DNA from: Sulfurimonas sp.
Lineage (GTDB): Bacteria > Campylobacterota > Campylobacteria > Campylobacterales > Sulfurimonadaceae
Assembly (NCBI RefSeq): GCF_023229025.1
Contig: NZ_JALOAA010000013.1
Span: 1 to 56,032 of the forward strand
Length of the DNA: 56,032 nucleotides
Direction of reading: 5' to 3'
Shown here one piece after another: positions 1-8,867 of the stretch. The position numbers were made by a program, and so were the translations under genes. Under the pieces are notes generated by a model, which searched no databases, was not told the DNA's origin, and saw only the letters and a program-made list of their open reading frames with translations. How positions within the stretch are numbered: position 1 is the stretch's first letter; each line of letters begins with the position of its first letter.

Positions 1-1458
1 TCTAAACATAATGCTGGGGATATGGTTGACAATTGATTGGAGCTCATTTTTTATAGAGCAGATTTTCTCTTCATACTCAACAATATTGGTTACATCATGA
101 ACTGTTCCTACTGTATGTGTATGTTCGCCTTTTTCATTGTAGGAGTGATAACCGATCTCGTTTACATGGAGTATAGAGTTATCCGGTCTTACAACTCTGT
201 GTTGGATTTGGTAGTCGCTTTTTGTCTTTATAGAGTCTGAGAATACATTTTTTAACATTTCTTTGTCATCAGGATGAACATAGCTTAAAAAGATATCAAA
301 AGTAGGCGTAATGGATTGCTGCTCAAGATTGAAGATATCGTATATTTCATCGCTCCATGTCAGCTTCTTGCTCTCTGCATCAAACTCCCAAAAACCGAGT
401 TTTGCAAGACGTTTTATGCTCTTTAGCGCGTTATTGCTTTTTTGAAGTTTTTGACTCTTTTTTTGAATCTTGTAGTAGAAGTATGTCAGTAGAGCAAAGA
501 GAAGTATTGTAAGTATATTAATGAGTATATCTTTTTTAAACATATACTCAAGGGAAGGGTTTGGGCGACTTGCAATAATGTACGCTACATGTCGGTTTGA
601 GTATTTGTTGATAATGGGGATAAATGTAGTCATATAGAACTTATCATCAAGGCATGAAAAGAAATTAAACCCTATACCCTTAGAGATACTCTCTTTTAAC
701 TCTGAGTAGTTTGCGGTTAATTTTTCAATAAGCTCATTGCCATCTTGTGAAATGCTTTTCTCATAATAGTAGTCACTGCTAATGTTGCTCTGTGTGTAAT
801 TTGTCTTTTCATTGTCAAAAACTTTTTTCTCAACTATATCTTTTTTAATGATAAACTCAACATCAGCAGTAGCTTCATTCTTTAAATGCTGAACTATATC
901 TTGCATAGAGATAGAAATCTCAACACTTCCATAATGCTTATCCCCATCAATAACTGGGTAAACAAATCTATAGCCATTGTAAATTTTTCCCTCTTCAAAG
1001 CCTGAAATAGGCTCTTTATATCTGTTTACATACGCAACGGTATCTCGCACGCCCTCAAGATTGTCTCCATATTTATCTACTTTGTGAAATCTTAAAAAAC
1101 TCTCATTGTTTGGCAGATGAAAATGAAGCTGTTTTATTTTAAAGATTTTCATAGAGTTGTAGCTGTCAAAAAGAAGGGAGTATAGCTCTCCACGTGCGCT
1201 GTTTTTCTCTCCGATATTCGTGCTATTTGCTTTTTTCATCAACGCATAAACTTCTGCTACATTTATCTTGGTAGTAAGAAATATCTCAGAGTACGCTTTG
1301 TAGGCCTTAATAATAGTGTTATAGGTTATGTTTAGCATCTCTTGTTCTTGCTTTAATACTTCTTTTTCGTGATTTTTTATCTGATAGTAAGAGATTAAAA
1401 GAGCTGTTGTGCTCAAAGAGATAAAAAAGAGTAGGTACTTTAAGTTTTTTTTGTTCAT
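1..1458 (-). CDS. Membrane sensor protein, Cache + PAS, 5' part only
   Basis: The minus strand reads open from an ATG at 1458-1456 through 486 codons to the window edge, so the C-terminus and output domain are missing. The N-terminus is a membrane helix (about residues 7-25). About 280 residues of presumed extracytoplasmic sensor follow, of double-Cache type judging by the two membrane helices that bracket it. The second helix is at about 306-326. A PAS fold follows at roughly 345-460, with the typical ending GTVHDVTN. A second PAS appears to begin just before the edge (motif VNHIPSIMF). Such proteins usually sense small ligands outside the cell and signal through a histidine kinase, GGDEF/EAL or methyl-accepting domain; which one applies here cannot be seen. 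The upstream 130 bp to the tRNA-Glu gene hold its promoter. The domain reading is by eye from residue patterns. Confidence 0.8.
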   Translation of the reverse strand, partial: MNKKNLKYLLFFISLSTTALLISYYQIKNHEKEVLKQEQEMLNITYNTIIKAYKAYSEIFLTTKINVAEVYALMKKANSTNIGEKNSARGELYSLLFDSYNSMKIFKIKQLHFHLPNNESFLRFHKVDKYGDNLEGVRDTVAYVNRYKEPISGFEEGKIYNGYRFVYPVIDGDKHYGSVEISISMQDIVQHLKNEATADVEFIIKKDIVEKKVFDNEKTNYTQSNISSDYYYEKSISQDGNELIEKLTANYSELKESISKGIGFNFFSCLDDKFYMTTFIPIINKYSNRHVAYIIASRPNPSLEYMFKKDILINILTILLFALLTYFYYKIQKKSQKLQKSNNALKSIKRLAKLGFWEFDAESKKLTWSDEIYDIFNLEQQSITPTFDIFLSYVHPDDKEMLKNVFSDSIKTKSDYQIQHRVVRPDNSILHVNEIGYHSYNEKGEHTHTVGTVHDVTNIVEYEEKICSIKNELQSIVNHIPSIMFR

Positions 1459-1589
1459 TAAGATATATTCTTTGTGGAGTTATTTTTATTATTATAACGT
1501 GATTATAGCGTTAATATTTTAAAGATATTATATCTAGATAAGTTGTTGTAATGTTAAGCTAATTGAGTTTATAAAGAGAGATGTTTAAG

Positions 1590-1664
1590 TGGTGACCCCG
1601 AGGAGAATCGAACTCCTGTAACATGGATGAAAACCATGGATCCTGACCGCTAGACGACGGGGCC
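1590..1664 (-). tRNA. tRNA-Glu (anticodon TTC)
   Basis: The minus strand folds as a cloverleaf. The acceptor stem GGCCCCG pairs with CGGGGTC, the anticodon stem CATGG/CCATG carries loop TTTTCAT with anticodon TTC, and the T loop contains TTCGATT. The discriminator A and the CCA end are encoded. It lies 80 bp downstream of tRNA-Lys on the same strand and probably shares its promoter. Confidence 0.97.
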
Positions 1665-1744
1665 ACTCTTTAGTTGGTTTTTGATTTAGTTGTGCCGAAG
1701 TTTTGAGCGAAGCATAAAACTAAAAGTGCAAATAAACAAAAAAA

Positions 1745-1820
1745 TGGTGTCCTGTGATGGATTCGAACCATCGGCCACATCATTAAAAGTGACGTGCTCT
1801 ACCAGCTGAGCTAACAAGAC
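1745..1820 (-). tRNA. tRNA-Lys (anticodon TTT)
   Basis: The minus strand gives the acceptor stem GTCTTGT/ACAGGAC with one G-U pair. The anticodon stem CGTCA/TGATG has loop CTTTTAA (anticodon TTT) and the T arm is GATGG-TTCGAAT-CCATC. The discriminator A and the CCA end are encoded. It is the promoter-proximal gene of the Lys-Glu pair. Confidence 0.97.
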
Positions 1821-1855
1821 ATCTTTAACCTCAAACCTATTGTTTGTGGACGCGA

Positions 1856-1884
1856 ATTATAGGCAAATAGAACTTGCATGTCAA
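1856..1884 (-). promoter_or_regulatory. Sigma-70 consensus promoter of the tRNA-Lys/Glu pair
   Basis: On the minus strand TTGACA (1884-1879) is followed after exactly 17 bp by TATAAT (1861-1856), a perfect consensus. It lies 35 bp upstream of tRNA-Lys. The -10 is followed by TCGCGTCCAC, a GC-rich discriminator of the kind found at stringently controlled stable-RNA promoters. Nearly the same -10 context recurs at 55981-56001. Confidence 0.85.
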
Positions 1885-1916
1885 GAAAAAAGAGTTTAAA
1901 TTTGAAAATTTTTTGC

Positions 1917-1927
1917 TAGAATACAAT
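1917..1927 (+). promoter_or_regulatory. -10 boxes abutting the first Bat gene
   Basis: TAGAAT (1917-1922) and the overlapping TACAAT (1922-1927) lie directly before the ATG at 1930. A start site 6-7 bp beyond TAGAAT falls at or next to that ATG. No ribosome binding site is visible, so a leaderless transcript is plausible. This is inferred from motif spacing only. Confidence 0.4.
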
Positions 1928-1929
1928 CA

Positions 1930-2853
1930 ATGAATTATTTTAGCTTTGAATATGCATATTTTATCCTGCTGTTAATTCCTATTTTATACTGCATGTATAG
2001 ATGTAGGGAGCAGATAAAACCTATATTTTTTGTTCATTTGCATTTTTTATCCGCAAAAAAGAGCTTTATAAAGCTTGAGCGGCTTATAAAGATTATTATA
2101 TTTATACTGCTTTGCACGGCTCTTGCTTCTCCGATAGTAATTGATAAGATAAATCCGCTAAATAGGCACGGAAAAGATATTGTTATCTCAATCGATGGCA
2201 GTGGCTCGATGAATGCGTCTGGTTTTGATACTCAAGATGAGATAAGCAAAGGCGAGAGGCTTTCTCGTTTTGAGCTTACGAAGCTTATTGCCGCTGATTT
2301 TATACAAAAAAGAGAGAGCGACAATGTCGGAGTTGTCCTATATGGGGATTTTGCTTTTATAGCCTCTCCTATAACTTATGAAAAAGAGATAGTCGTTGAG
2401 ATGCTTAACTACTTAACGCATGGAATGGCGGGGCAAAATACGGCAATAGGCGAAGGCATAGCCATGGGAGTGCGTGCATTTAAACACTCACGTGCCAAAA
2501 GCAAGATAATTATACTCTTAACAGATGGGGAGCACAACAGCGGAGATATATCTCCAAAAGATGCCATAAAACTTGCAAAAGATGAGCAGATAAAGATATA
2601 TACAATCGGCATGGGCAACAGAGGCGAAGCGGATGAGGCACTTTTGCAAAAGATAGCCCATGAGAGCGGCGGAGAGTTTTTTTATGCTGAGTCGGCAAAA
2701 GAGCTTCAAGAGATTTATGAGAAGATTGATGAGCTAGAGTCTTCTAAGATAAAGAGCAGGGAGTATCTTCTGAAGGATTATTACTATTTTGCCCCCTTGC
2801 TTCTTGCACTCTTTTTGTTACTTTTTTTACTATTTAAAGAGGTAAGAAAATGA
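1930..2853 (+). CDS. BatA-type VWA-domain membrane protein (first Bat locus)
   Basis: This 307-residue membrane protein matches the BatA pattern. Two N-terminal hydrophobic helices (about 9-24 and 52-70) are followed by a von Willebrand factor A domain and a C-terminal helix (about 286-305). The metal-binding MIDAS motif is intact (D89-G-S-G-S93), and LLTDGEHNSG forms the later strand. Bat proteins (Bacteroides aerotolerance) are thought to assemble a membrane-anchored, MoxR-linked envelope stress complex; the exact function is unsettled in any bacterium. It overlaps the next gene by 4 bp (ATGA). The start lacks a Shine-Dalgarno sequence and sits right behind a -10 box. This first locus has no moxR or DUF58 gene of its own; those lie in the second locus 6 kb downstream. 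Confidence 0.85.
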   Translation: MNYFSFEYAYFILLLIPILYCMYRCREQIKPIFFVHLHFLSAKKSFIKLERLIKIIIFILLCTALASPIVIDKINPLNRHGKDIVISIDGSGSMNASGFDTQDEISKGERLSRFELTKLIAADFIQKRESDNVGVVLYGDFAFIASPITYEKEIVVEMLNYLTHGMAGQNTAIGEGIAMGVRAFKHSRAKSKIIILLTDGEHNSGDISPKDAIKLAKDEQIKIYTIGMGNRGEADEALLQKIAHESGGEFFYAESAKELQEIYEKIDELESSKIKSREYLLKDYYYFAPLLLALFLLLFLLFKEVRK

Positions 2854-4271
2854 GCCTTTTGTACCCGCAATATCTCTGGCTTACGCTGCTGCTTTTACCT
2901 CTGTTTATAAAAAGGGATATAAGAGAGTTTAGGGTTAGCGTATATGGTTATATATTGACATCACTTTTTATTATCGTAGCCCTTGCTAGACCGGTTATAG
3001 AGCAAGAACCAATAGAGTCAAAGCAGATACTAAGTGACGTTATAATCGGCGTTGACCTCTCTTTTTCGATGCAGGGAAGTGACTTAAAGCCTACAAGATT
3101 ATCCTATGCAAAAGAGATGCTCAAAAAGCTTGTAGAGGCGCAGCAGCAGAGTCGCTTCGGTGTTCTTGGGTTTACTACCAATGCAGTTGTTCTCTCTCCT
3201 CTTACCGAGGATAAGGAGCTTTTGCTTCATCTCTTTGGCTCTTTGGATGAGAACTATATTATCACGCAGGGAAGCTCTATCATGTCGGCTCTTAAACTCT
3301 CACGAAAGATGTCTAACTCAAAAACAGCCACAGTCGTACTCTTTAGCGATGGCGGAGATGAGCTTAGTTACGAGGCTGAGAGCATCTTTGCAAAAGAGAA
3401 CTCCTTGATTGTAAATATTTTTATGACGGCATCTGCAAGCGGTTCAACTCTAAGGCTTAAGAGTGGCGAGCTGTTAAAAGATGAACTAGGAGATATAGTC
3501 GTAAGTCGCCAAAACAGTGCAAGTAAAGAGATATCAGATGCTACGGGCGGAATTTATACAAAAGATTTTGATGATTTGCTTGAGGCACTTGATGCGCAAA
3601 GAAGCAAAGATAAAGAGAGTAAAACGACTATTATGAGAAATCTTGAACTCTTTTACTACTTTGTGGCATTAGCTATTATCACTTTTTTAGTGAGTGTAAC
3701 CACACTAAAGAGATATGTAGTAGCATTTTTTCTTCTCTTTGGAGTACATTTGAGTGCGAGCCAAAATATGGAGTTTTTTAATAAAGCGACAGAGTTCTAT
3801 AGAAGCGGTAAGTATGAAAGTGCACTTCAAAATTTTGAGATGGTAAAGTCAGGTGACGCTGAGACTAAATCTATAATCTACTATAATATAGGCAACTCAT
3901 TAGTCAGACTCCAGCAGTTTGAAAAAGCAAGAGAAGCATATATAAAATCTTTAACGCTCATGTACTCCAAAGAAGCGGATGAAAATCTAGAGTTTATCCG
4001 CGACGCCGGGGAGAAAAAAGAGATGAGCACAGGACAACAGCAGAGCAAAGATAAATCGGCGTTAGCCAAAAAAGAGCAGAGCAAGAAGCAAAAAGAGGGT
4101 GGTGGCTCAAATATGCAAGTAAGTGCAGCGGCTAGTAGCGGTGCGGATGATGAGGGCAAGAAGACAAAATCTCAAAACCGAATAAATCTAGATGGCGGCA
4201 AAGCAAAACTAAGTTCAAGACAGTATGAGTTAATCAACAAGAGGAGTGTAGATGAGAAGAGACCTTGGTAG
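2850..4271 (+). CDS. BatB-type VWA protein with C-terminal TPR (first Bat locus)
   Basis: This 473-residue protein combines a BatB-like and a BatC-like part. N-terminal helices (about 9-20 and 33-47) lead into a VWA domain with MIDAS residues D69-x-S71-x-S73 and the strand VVLFSDGGDE. Two further hydrophobic segments (about 264-283 and 288-303) follow. A TPR-like region (about 305-380) comes next, then a Lys/Ser-rich linker and the tail DEKRPW. The second locus has a longer protein of the same design (12647-14437) ending in DEKPW. VWA plus TPR implies a scaffold for protein-protein contacts at the membrane. The gene overlaps batA by 4 bp and the following batD-like gene by 20 bp, so the three are probably translationally coupled. 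Confidence 0.83.
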   Translation: MSLLYPQYLWLTLLLLPLFIKRDIREFRVSVYGYILTSLFIIVALARPVIEQEPIESKQILSDVIIGVDLSFSMQGSDLKPTRLSYAKEMLKKLVEAQQQSRFGVLGFTTNAVVLSPLTEDKELLLHLFGSLDENYIITQGSSIMSALKLSRKMSNSKTATVVLFSDGGDELSYEAESIFAKENSLIVNIFMTASASGSTLRLKSGELLKDELGDIVVSRQNSASKEISDATGGIYTKDFDDLLEALDAQRSKDKESKTTIMRNLELFYYFVALAIITFLVSVTTLKRYVVAFFLLFGVHLSASQNMEFFNKATEFYRSGKYESALQNFEMVKSGDAETKSIIYYNIGNSLVRLQQFEKAREAYIKSLTLMYSKEADENLEFIRDAGEKKEMSTGQQQSKDKSALAKKEQSKKQKEGGGSNMQVSAAASSGADDEGKKTKSQNRINLDGGKAKLSSRQYELINKRSVDEKRPW

Positions 4272-5355
4272 AATTTTTTTAACAATTTTTACTCTTTTAC
4301 ATGTAGAGGTTTTTGCTTCAACATATACATGGAGCGGGGCATCAAACAAAACAGAGGCTTTTGTTCAAGAGGCTATACATCTCAAGTATGTGTGTAGTTT
4401 TACTAACGCATCGGAGCTTTATACTATTGAGTTTAATCCTGCCGGAGAGTATGAAAAATATACTCTTAAAAATTTAAGACAGAGTGAGCATATAGTAGAA
4501 GGCAAAAGGGTTAACAGCTATGAGTTTGTAGCATTTGCCAAAGAAGCCGGAAAAATAGAGTTTGACTTTGAAGCTATCATGAAAAAAACAACCAAAGAGT
4601 CTATAGAAAATACTGTAATTGGTAGAGATAATGTTCAAAAAGAGGATTTTACAAAAGAGATATTTAGGCAAAAAACTCTAAATGTTGATATCAAGGAGAC
4701 AAACACACAGATTGTCGGTAATTTTACAATACAAGAGAAGAAGAACAGACCTGAAGTAAAGGCATACGAGCCTTATCATATGCAGATAACAATCAAAGGA
4801 GACGGCAATTTTGAAGCCATAAAACCTATTGAATTTAACATAGATGGTGTTAGGGTTTTTGCAGAAGAGGTAGTTTTAAATCAGACTCTAACTGAAGGCG
4901 GCTATCATGGAGAGTGGAGTCAAAAATTTGCATTTGTAGGCGATAAAGATTTTAAAATCCCGCAGATTAATATAGAGTACTTTAATCTACATGAGCAGAA
5001 GATAGAGAGTTTAGTGCTTAAAGATAGTGAGGTAAGTGTTGCAAAAGGGTACTCAAAGGAGGAACTTTTAGATGATGTGCCAAAGAAGGAGTTTGAGTTT
5101 GATTATAGTTACCTCTACTATGTCTTAGTCTTTATCGCAGGATTTTTAATGGCAAAGGTAGAGTTTAAAAAGATAGCTCCGAAGAAAAATAGTGATGAGG
5201 AGTTTATGCAAAGAGTAAAGAGTGCAAAATCACTCGATGAGTTGATGATAATTTTAATCTTAAAAGACTCAAAGAAGTATGAGAAGATAGTTTTTGATAT
5301 TGAAGCAAAGAAAATTGTTTCTCTAAAGGGTGCTAAGAGCTTAATATTGGATTAA
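4252..5355 (+). CDS. BatD-like exported membrane protein (first Bat locus)
   Basis: The 367-residue product has an N-terminal signal peptide (about 1-22). A long beta-rich extracytoplasmic region follows, and a C-terminal membrane helix (about 288-303, YYVLVFIAGFLMA) leads to a basic cytoplasmic tail. The motif IKGDGNFEAIKP and its surroundings resemble the repeated beta domains of BatD (compare SIEGDGNLEDIKS in the second copy at 14454-15872). It is about 100 residues shorter than that paralogue. It starts inside the end of the previous gene (20-bp overlap). BatD is the extracytoplasmic partner in Bat operons. The assignment rests on position, topology and similarity to the second copy. Confidence 0.75.
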   Translation: MRRDLGRIFLTIFTLLHVEVFASTYTWSGASNKTEAFVQEAIHLKYVCSFTNASELYTIEFNPAGEYEKYTLKNLRQSEHIVEGKRVNSYEFVAFAKEAGKIEFDFEAIMKKTTKESIENTVIGRDNVQKEDFTKEIFRQKTLNVDIKETNTQIVGNFTIQEKKNRPEVKAYEPYHMQITIKGDGNFEAIKPIEFNIDGVRVFAEEVVLNQTLTEGGYHGEWSQKFAFVGDKDFKIPQINIEYFNLHEQKIESLVLKDSEVSVAKGYSKEELLDDVPKKEFEFDYSYLYYVLVFIAGFLMAKVEFKKIAPKKNSDEEFMQRVKSAKSLDELMIILILKDSKKYEKIVFDIEAKKIVSLKGAKSLILD

Positions 5356-5404
5356 CTCTTTTTTAACTAAAATTACTTAGATAAGTAAATAACAGGGATT
5401 TTGA

Positions 5405-6139
5405 GTGAAATATTTTTTTATAATTACTACATTTTTTTTAGCTTCTGTTTTTGCAGGTAAAACAGTAGTAAAAACCGTTACGATAAATCAGATGTTATAT
5501 CCGCAGATGACGTTTTTACAAGTCAAAGAGATAGCTCTTGAGGAGGCAAAGAAGGCAGCGGCAAAGGAGATTTACGGGGAGACCTTAATCTCCGAGACTA
5601 TAATGTTTAACGGTAAAGTCTTAGATGATGTAGTGCGTGAGCAATCAGGCGGAGTAGTTCGCATAAAGGGAGAGCCAAAGTTCTCTAACGGCGAGAATTT
5701 CGGTGATATAGTCGTGAGTATTGAGGCTTATGCAACAGATGAGGATTTACAAAATAGACCAAAAATAGTAGAGGATAGAGAGTTTAGCATAGATGATGCA
5801 GATGAGAAGATAGGGAGACTCAAACGTAGTTTTTACGGGCTTTGGAGTGGTTTTATAATGAGAAGCGGCGGTGGCAGTAGTGATGTTATCATAAAGATAA
5901 CCTCCTCCGGAGAGGCTACTATAAACTATGTTGCTTCAAATTGTGGCGGGGATTTAATTACTAAAGAGAAGACTCCGACAATGGTTAAATTTCAGCAGAA
6001 ACTCACCTATGGATATGAGAGATGTACAGATAGAGCCTTCGTCGTTTTAAAGAAAATAAATGATACGCAATCACTTTTTACTCAGTTTGATGAACAGGAG
6101 AGAGAAGTTGCAAAAGGAACACTCTATAGAGAAGAGTAG
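5405..6139 (+). CDS. Exported protein of unknown function
   Basis: The product is 244 residues from a GTG start preceded by CAGGGA. It has a clear signal peptide (about 1-17, cleavage near FAG/K). Residues 30-110 (EIALEEAKKAAAKEIYGE, then GGVVRIKG) look like the small alpha/beta fold shared by LPP20 and FlgT N-terminal domains. The C-terminal half (about 140-244) is a compact beta domain with a G-x-W-x-G start, a CGG motif and a later RC, suggesting a disulphide-stabilised barrel. It is the first of five envelope genes between the two Bat loci and is separated from the LPP20 gene by 0 bp. No function can be named. The domain resemblance is inferred by eye. Confidence 0.7.
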   Translation: MKYFFIITTFFLASVFAGKTVVKTVTINQMLYPQMTFLQVKEIALEEAKKAAAKEIYGETLISETIMFNGKVLDDVVREQSGGVVRIKGEPKFSNGENFGDIVVSIEAYATDEDLQNRPKIVEDREFSIDDADEKIGRLKRSFYGLWSGFIMRSGGGSSDVIIKITSSGEATINYVASNCGGDLITKEKTPTMVKFQQKLTYGYERCTDRAFVVLKKINDTQSLFTQFDEQEREVAKGTLYREE

Positions 6140-7042
6140 ATGAGAAGTTTTGCAAATGGCTTTTTTTTACTCTTTTTGCTCTACTCTGTAACGGGATGCT
6201 CACTTGCCGTGAAGCCAGATGAGCCGGAGCAGTTGCCGTACTGGGTAAATAACCACTCCTTAACTCAGGCGGTAGGCACAAGCAAGGTTAATTTTCAGGG
6301 CGTTTATACGCAAAGAGCAGCAGCGCTAAATAGTGCAAAAAGTCAACTAGCACATAATATACGCTCATATATCTCCTCCTCCCTGCAAAACGAACTAAGA
6401 GTAAGTAACAGCGAAATTTCAAGCAGCTTTAGTGATAAGATTGTTGCGCTAAGTGATGTCTATTTGAGTGACGTACGGCAAGTTGACGCGTTTTTTGATT
6501 CGCAAAAAAAGCTCTATATTTTAGTGGAGAGTCCAAAAGAGAAAATTGAAAGAAGATTGGGCTTAGCTTCTAGTGTAAAACAGAGCACAGAGTCACTTCC
6601 TGCACTGTTAGCTCGCCCATATGAAAAAGATGAGCTGATGAAGAGTAGGTGTTACCAAAAAGAGATTCTTGAGACAATAAGCACCAAAAGTGCTCTTTTT
6701 CAAGGTAAACCCGTTTGGTTTTTTAGACCAAATCAAGGTGGAGTATTAGGCTCGGTAGGAATTGCTGAAAAAGAGGAGGGGATGACTCTAAGGGAGCAGA
6801 TAAGAGTAGCATACTCTCTGGCAAAAGCATCTTTTTTAAAAGAGCAAAAAATGCGTATAGAGTCCGAACATGAACTGCTAAAAATAGTAAATGAGGATAT
6901 CCAAACAGAGCTGTTTGAATCCTCAACACTTATAAAAAGTGCAGCAAAATCAACCCCCACAGAGCAAAAGGATATATGGCTAGATCCAAAGAGTTGTGAG
7001 CTTTATGTATGGATTGTCGGCAAAGATGAGGTACGCAATTAA
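6140..7042 (+). CDS. LPP20-family lipoprotein
   Basis: The product has 300 residues. A signal peptide ending in the lipobox VTGC (Cys about 20) predicts a lipid-anchored protein. The following region (PYWVNNHSLTQAVGTS, then about 80 residues with AALNSAKSQLAHNI) matches the LPP20 domain, named after a Helicobacter pylori lipoprotein and also found in the flagellar outer-membrane protein FlgP. The second half (about 190-290) may be a second, diverged copy, since it again has W-x-F-R-P-N then GSVGIAE. The ATG directly follows the preceding stop codon. The neighbours (COG3014, YcfL, LpoB) point to the outer membrane/peptidoglycan interface rather than the flagellum. Confidence 0.75.
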   Translation: MRSFANGFFLLFLLYSVTGCSLAVKPDEPEQLPYWVNNHSLTQAVGTSKVNFQGVYTQRAAALNSAKSQLAHNIRSYISSSLQNELRVSNSEISSSFSDKIVALSDVYLSDVRQVDAFFDSQKKLYILVESPKEKIERRLGLASSVKQSTESLPALLARPYEKDELMKSRCYQKEILETISTKSALFQGKPVWFFRPNQGGVLGSVGIAEKEEGMTLREQIRVAYSLAKASFLKEQKMRIESEHELLKIVNEDIQTELFESSTLIKSAAKSTPTEQKDIWLDPKSCELYVWIVGKDEVRN

Positions 7043-7043
7043 T

Positions 7044-8450
7044 ATGTTTAAGAATTTATATTTAACGCTTCTTGTTTTTTCATCTCTGCTCTTTAGTGGA
7101 TGTATGGCTAATCTTGCAAGCTCTATAGGAGTTGATATTACGAGCTATGAGCAAAGCCATAAAAAATTTGTCGCCGGCGAATATAGAGTCTCTGCAGAGA
7201 CGGCAATAAAAGATAAAAGCAGCAAATCCGGAGTTGATGTTTCAAATCTTCTTCCAACACTTCAAGCCGGAAATAGCTACCTCTTTGCAAAAGATTATAG
7301 CAGTAGTCTTAAGATGCTTGATGAAGCAGAGGATATTATAAAAGAGCATCATGAAAAGAGTTTGGCATCCAATACAAGTGATTATTTTACTGGAGTAATG
7401 CTCAATGATGCGGCAAGAGATTATCAAGCCTCTATCACAGAGTCCATCATGGTAAATACATATAAATCGATTGATTATATGGCTCTAGGGGAGTTTGAAA
7501 AAGCACGTGTTGAGCTAAACCGTGCTGTTGATCGTCAACGCCGCGCAAAAGAGACATATGCAGAGTTGATTGCAAAAGAGAAAGATGCAATAGCAAAGAA
7601 AAAAAGTGAAAAAAAACAACCCATTGATAAAACTCTAAATAACTCAAGTGTTAAAAGTATTATTGCACAAAACTACTCATCTCTTGAGCAGTTTGAAGCT
7701 TATCCCGAGTTTATAAATCCATTTACCACCTATTTAGCAGGACTCTTTTTTATCATTGATGGTGATTACGCAAAAGCGTCATCGCTTCTAAAAGAGGTAC
7801 ATGGAATGGTTCCGCAGAACAAAACGGCAGAGAGTGATTTTGAGATGGTTGAGTATGCACTTGAGGGTAGAGCTATAAAAGAGAGATATGTCTGGGTTAT
7901 TTATGAGAACGGATTAAGTCCTGCAAAGACAGAGTTTAGTGTAAACATACCTATTTTTTTAGCATCAAACAAAGTTATATATACAGGTATTGCTCTACCT
8001 AGACTTAAACGTGGCTCAAGGGCAACGGACGCTATTACACTTCTCTCTGAGGGGAGAGTTCTTGCAAAAACATCTGTTGTTGCTGACATGGAGAGTGTAA
8101 TAATCAGTGAGTTTAATTATTCATATAATGATATTTTAACTCGCGCTATATTATCTGCGGCACTAAAGACATACATGCAGTATGAGGCCAAAGATGATAA
8201 TCCATATCTTGGTTTGGCAACAGCGGCGTTTCAACTCTTAACAAATCGTGCTGATATCAGGAGTTGGAGGAGTTTGCCAAAGGATTTTCAGGTAACAAGA
8301 GTTAAAATACCTAGTAGCAATAAACTTCAGTTAAAAACCGGAGCACACATCATAGATGTAGAGATAGACAAAGAGGCAAAGCACTCTATAGTTTATGTTA
8401 AAATACCCGCAGCGACTTCAAAACCGAGCGTGAGTGTTATAGAATTTTAA
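7044..8450 (+). CDS. COG3014-type TPR lipoprotein
   Basis: The start at 7044 is preferred over the longer 6996 frame because it gives a clean signal peptide with lipobox FSGC (Cys about 20), and GAGG lies a short way upstream. The 468-residue product has a helical TPR-like first half (repeated A-G-x-Y/F motifs such as LFAKDYSSSLKMLDEAEDI) with a Lys-rich loop near residue 180. A conserved second half carries VWVIYENGLSP. This architecture and the order COG3014-YcfL-LpoB match a cluster known from Vibrio and relatives. The role is unknown; linkage to LpoB suggests a part in peptidoglycan synthesis or outer-membrane anchoring. Confidence 0.75.
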   Translation: MFKNLYLTLLVFSSLLFSGCMANLASSIGVDITSYEQSHKKFVAGEYRVSAETAIKDKSSKSGVDVSNLLPTLQAGNSYLFAKDYSSSLKMLDEAEDIIKEHHEKSLASNTSDYFTGVMLNDAARDYQASITESIMVNTYKSIDYMALGEFEKARVELNRAVDRQRRAKETYAELIAKEKDAIAKKKSEKKQPIDKTLNNSSVKSIIAQNYSSLEQFEAYPEFINPFTTYLAGLFFIIDGDYAKASSLLKEVHGMVPQNKTAESDFEMVEYALEGRAIKERYVWVIYENGLSPAKTEFSVNIPIFLASNKVIYTGIALPRLKRGSRATDAITLLSEGRVLAKTSVVADMESVIISEFNYSYNDILTRAILSAALKTYMQYEAKDDNPYLGLATAAFQLLTNRADIRSWRSLPKDFQVTRVKIPSSNKLQLKTGAHIIDVEIDKEAKHSIVYVKIPAATSKPSVSVIEF

Positions 8451-8459
8451 GGAGTTTTT

Positions 8460-8867
8460 ATGAGATTTATAGGATTTATCGCCTTTGCGGTTCTGCTCTT
8501 TAGCGGATGTAGTAAGTCCGTAGAGCCAAGTGATGAGATAGTTAAGGTTATAAGCAGTTGCGGAAGCAGCACTATAGTTGTTACAGATATCAAAGGGCGC
8601 AAAAAGAGTGACGGTTTCATGCAGGCACAAGTTAGTGGAGAGAACAAATCAAACAGTTATATGCTCCTAGAGTATCAGGTTGTCTGGTTTGATAAAGATG
8701 GTTTTAAAATTGAGAGTTTGCTATCAAAGTGGAAGACGACTCCTGCTTATGCAAATCAGCCGTTTCAAATTAATGCAATATCCCCAAATACAAAAGCGAC
8801 TACGTTTCGCCTATATATAAAATCAGATAAGGAAGTAATATGCGACGAACAATACAGTGGACAGTAG
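8460..8867 (+). CDS. ycfL: YcfL-like (DUF1425) lipoprotein
   Basis: The 135-residue product has a signal peptide with lipobox FSGC (Cys about 17) followed by a single beta-sandwich domain (about 35-130). The segment LLEYQVVWFDKDGFKI is typical of DUF1425/YcfL. In E. coli ycfL also lies directly before lpoB. It begins 9 bp after the COG3014 stop with an AAGGAG site and overlaps lpoB by 28 bp, so the two are probably made together. No biochemical function is established for the family. Confidence 0.75.
   Translation: MRFIGFIAFAVLLFSGCSKSVEPSDEIVKVISSCGSSTIVVTDIKGRKKSDGFMQAQVSGENKSNSYMLLEYQVVWFDKDGFKIESLLSKWKTTPAYANQPFQINAISPNTKATTFRLYIKSDKEVICDEQYSGQ

Noticed and set aside
37..240. Small plus-strand frame at the left edge
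   Set aside because: It is antisense to the sensor gene's PAS region, which reads open for 486 codons on the minus strand.
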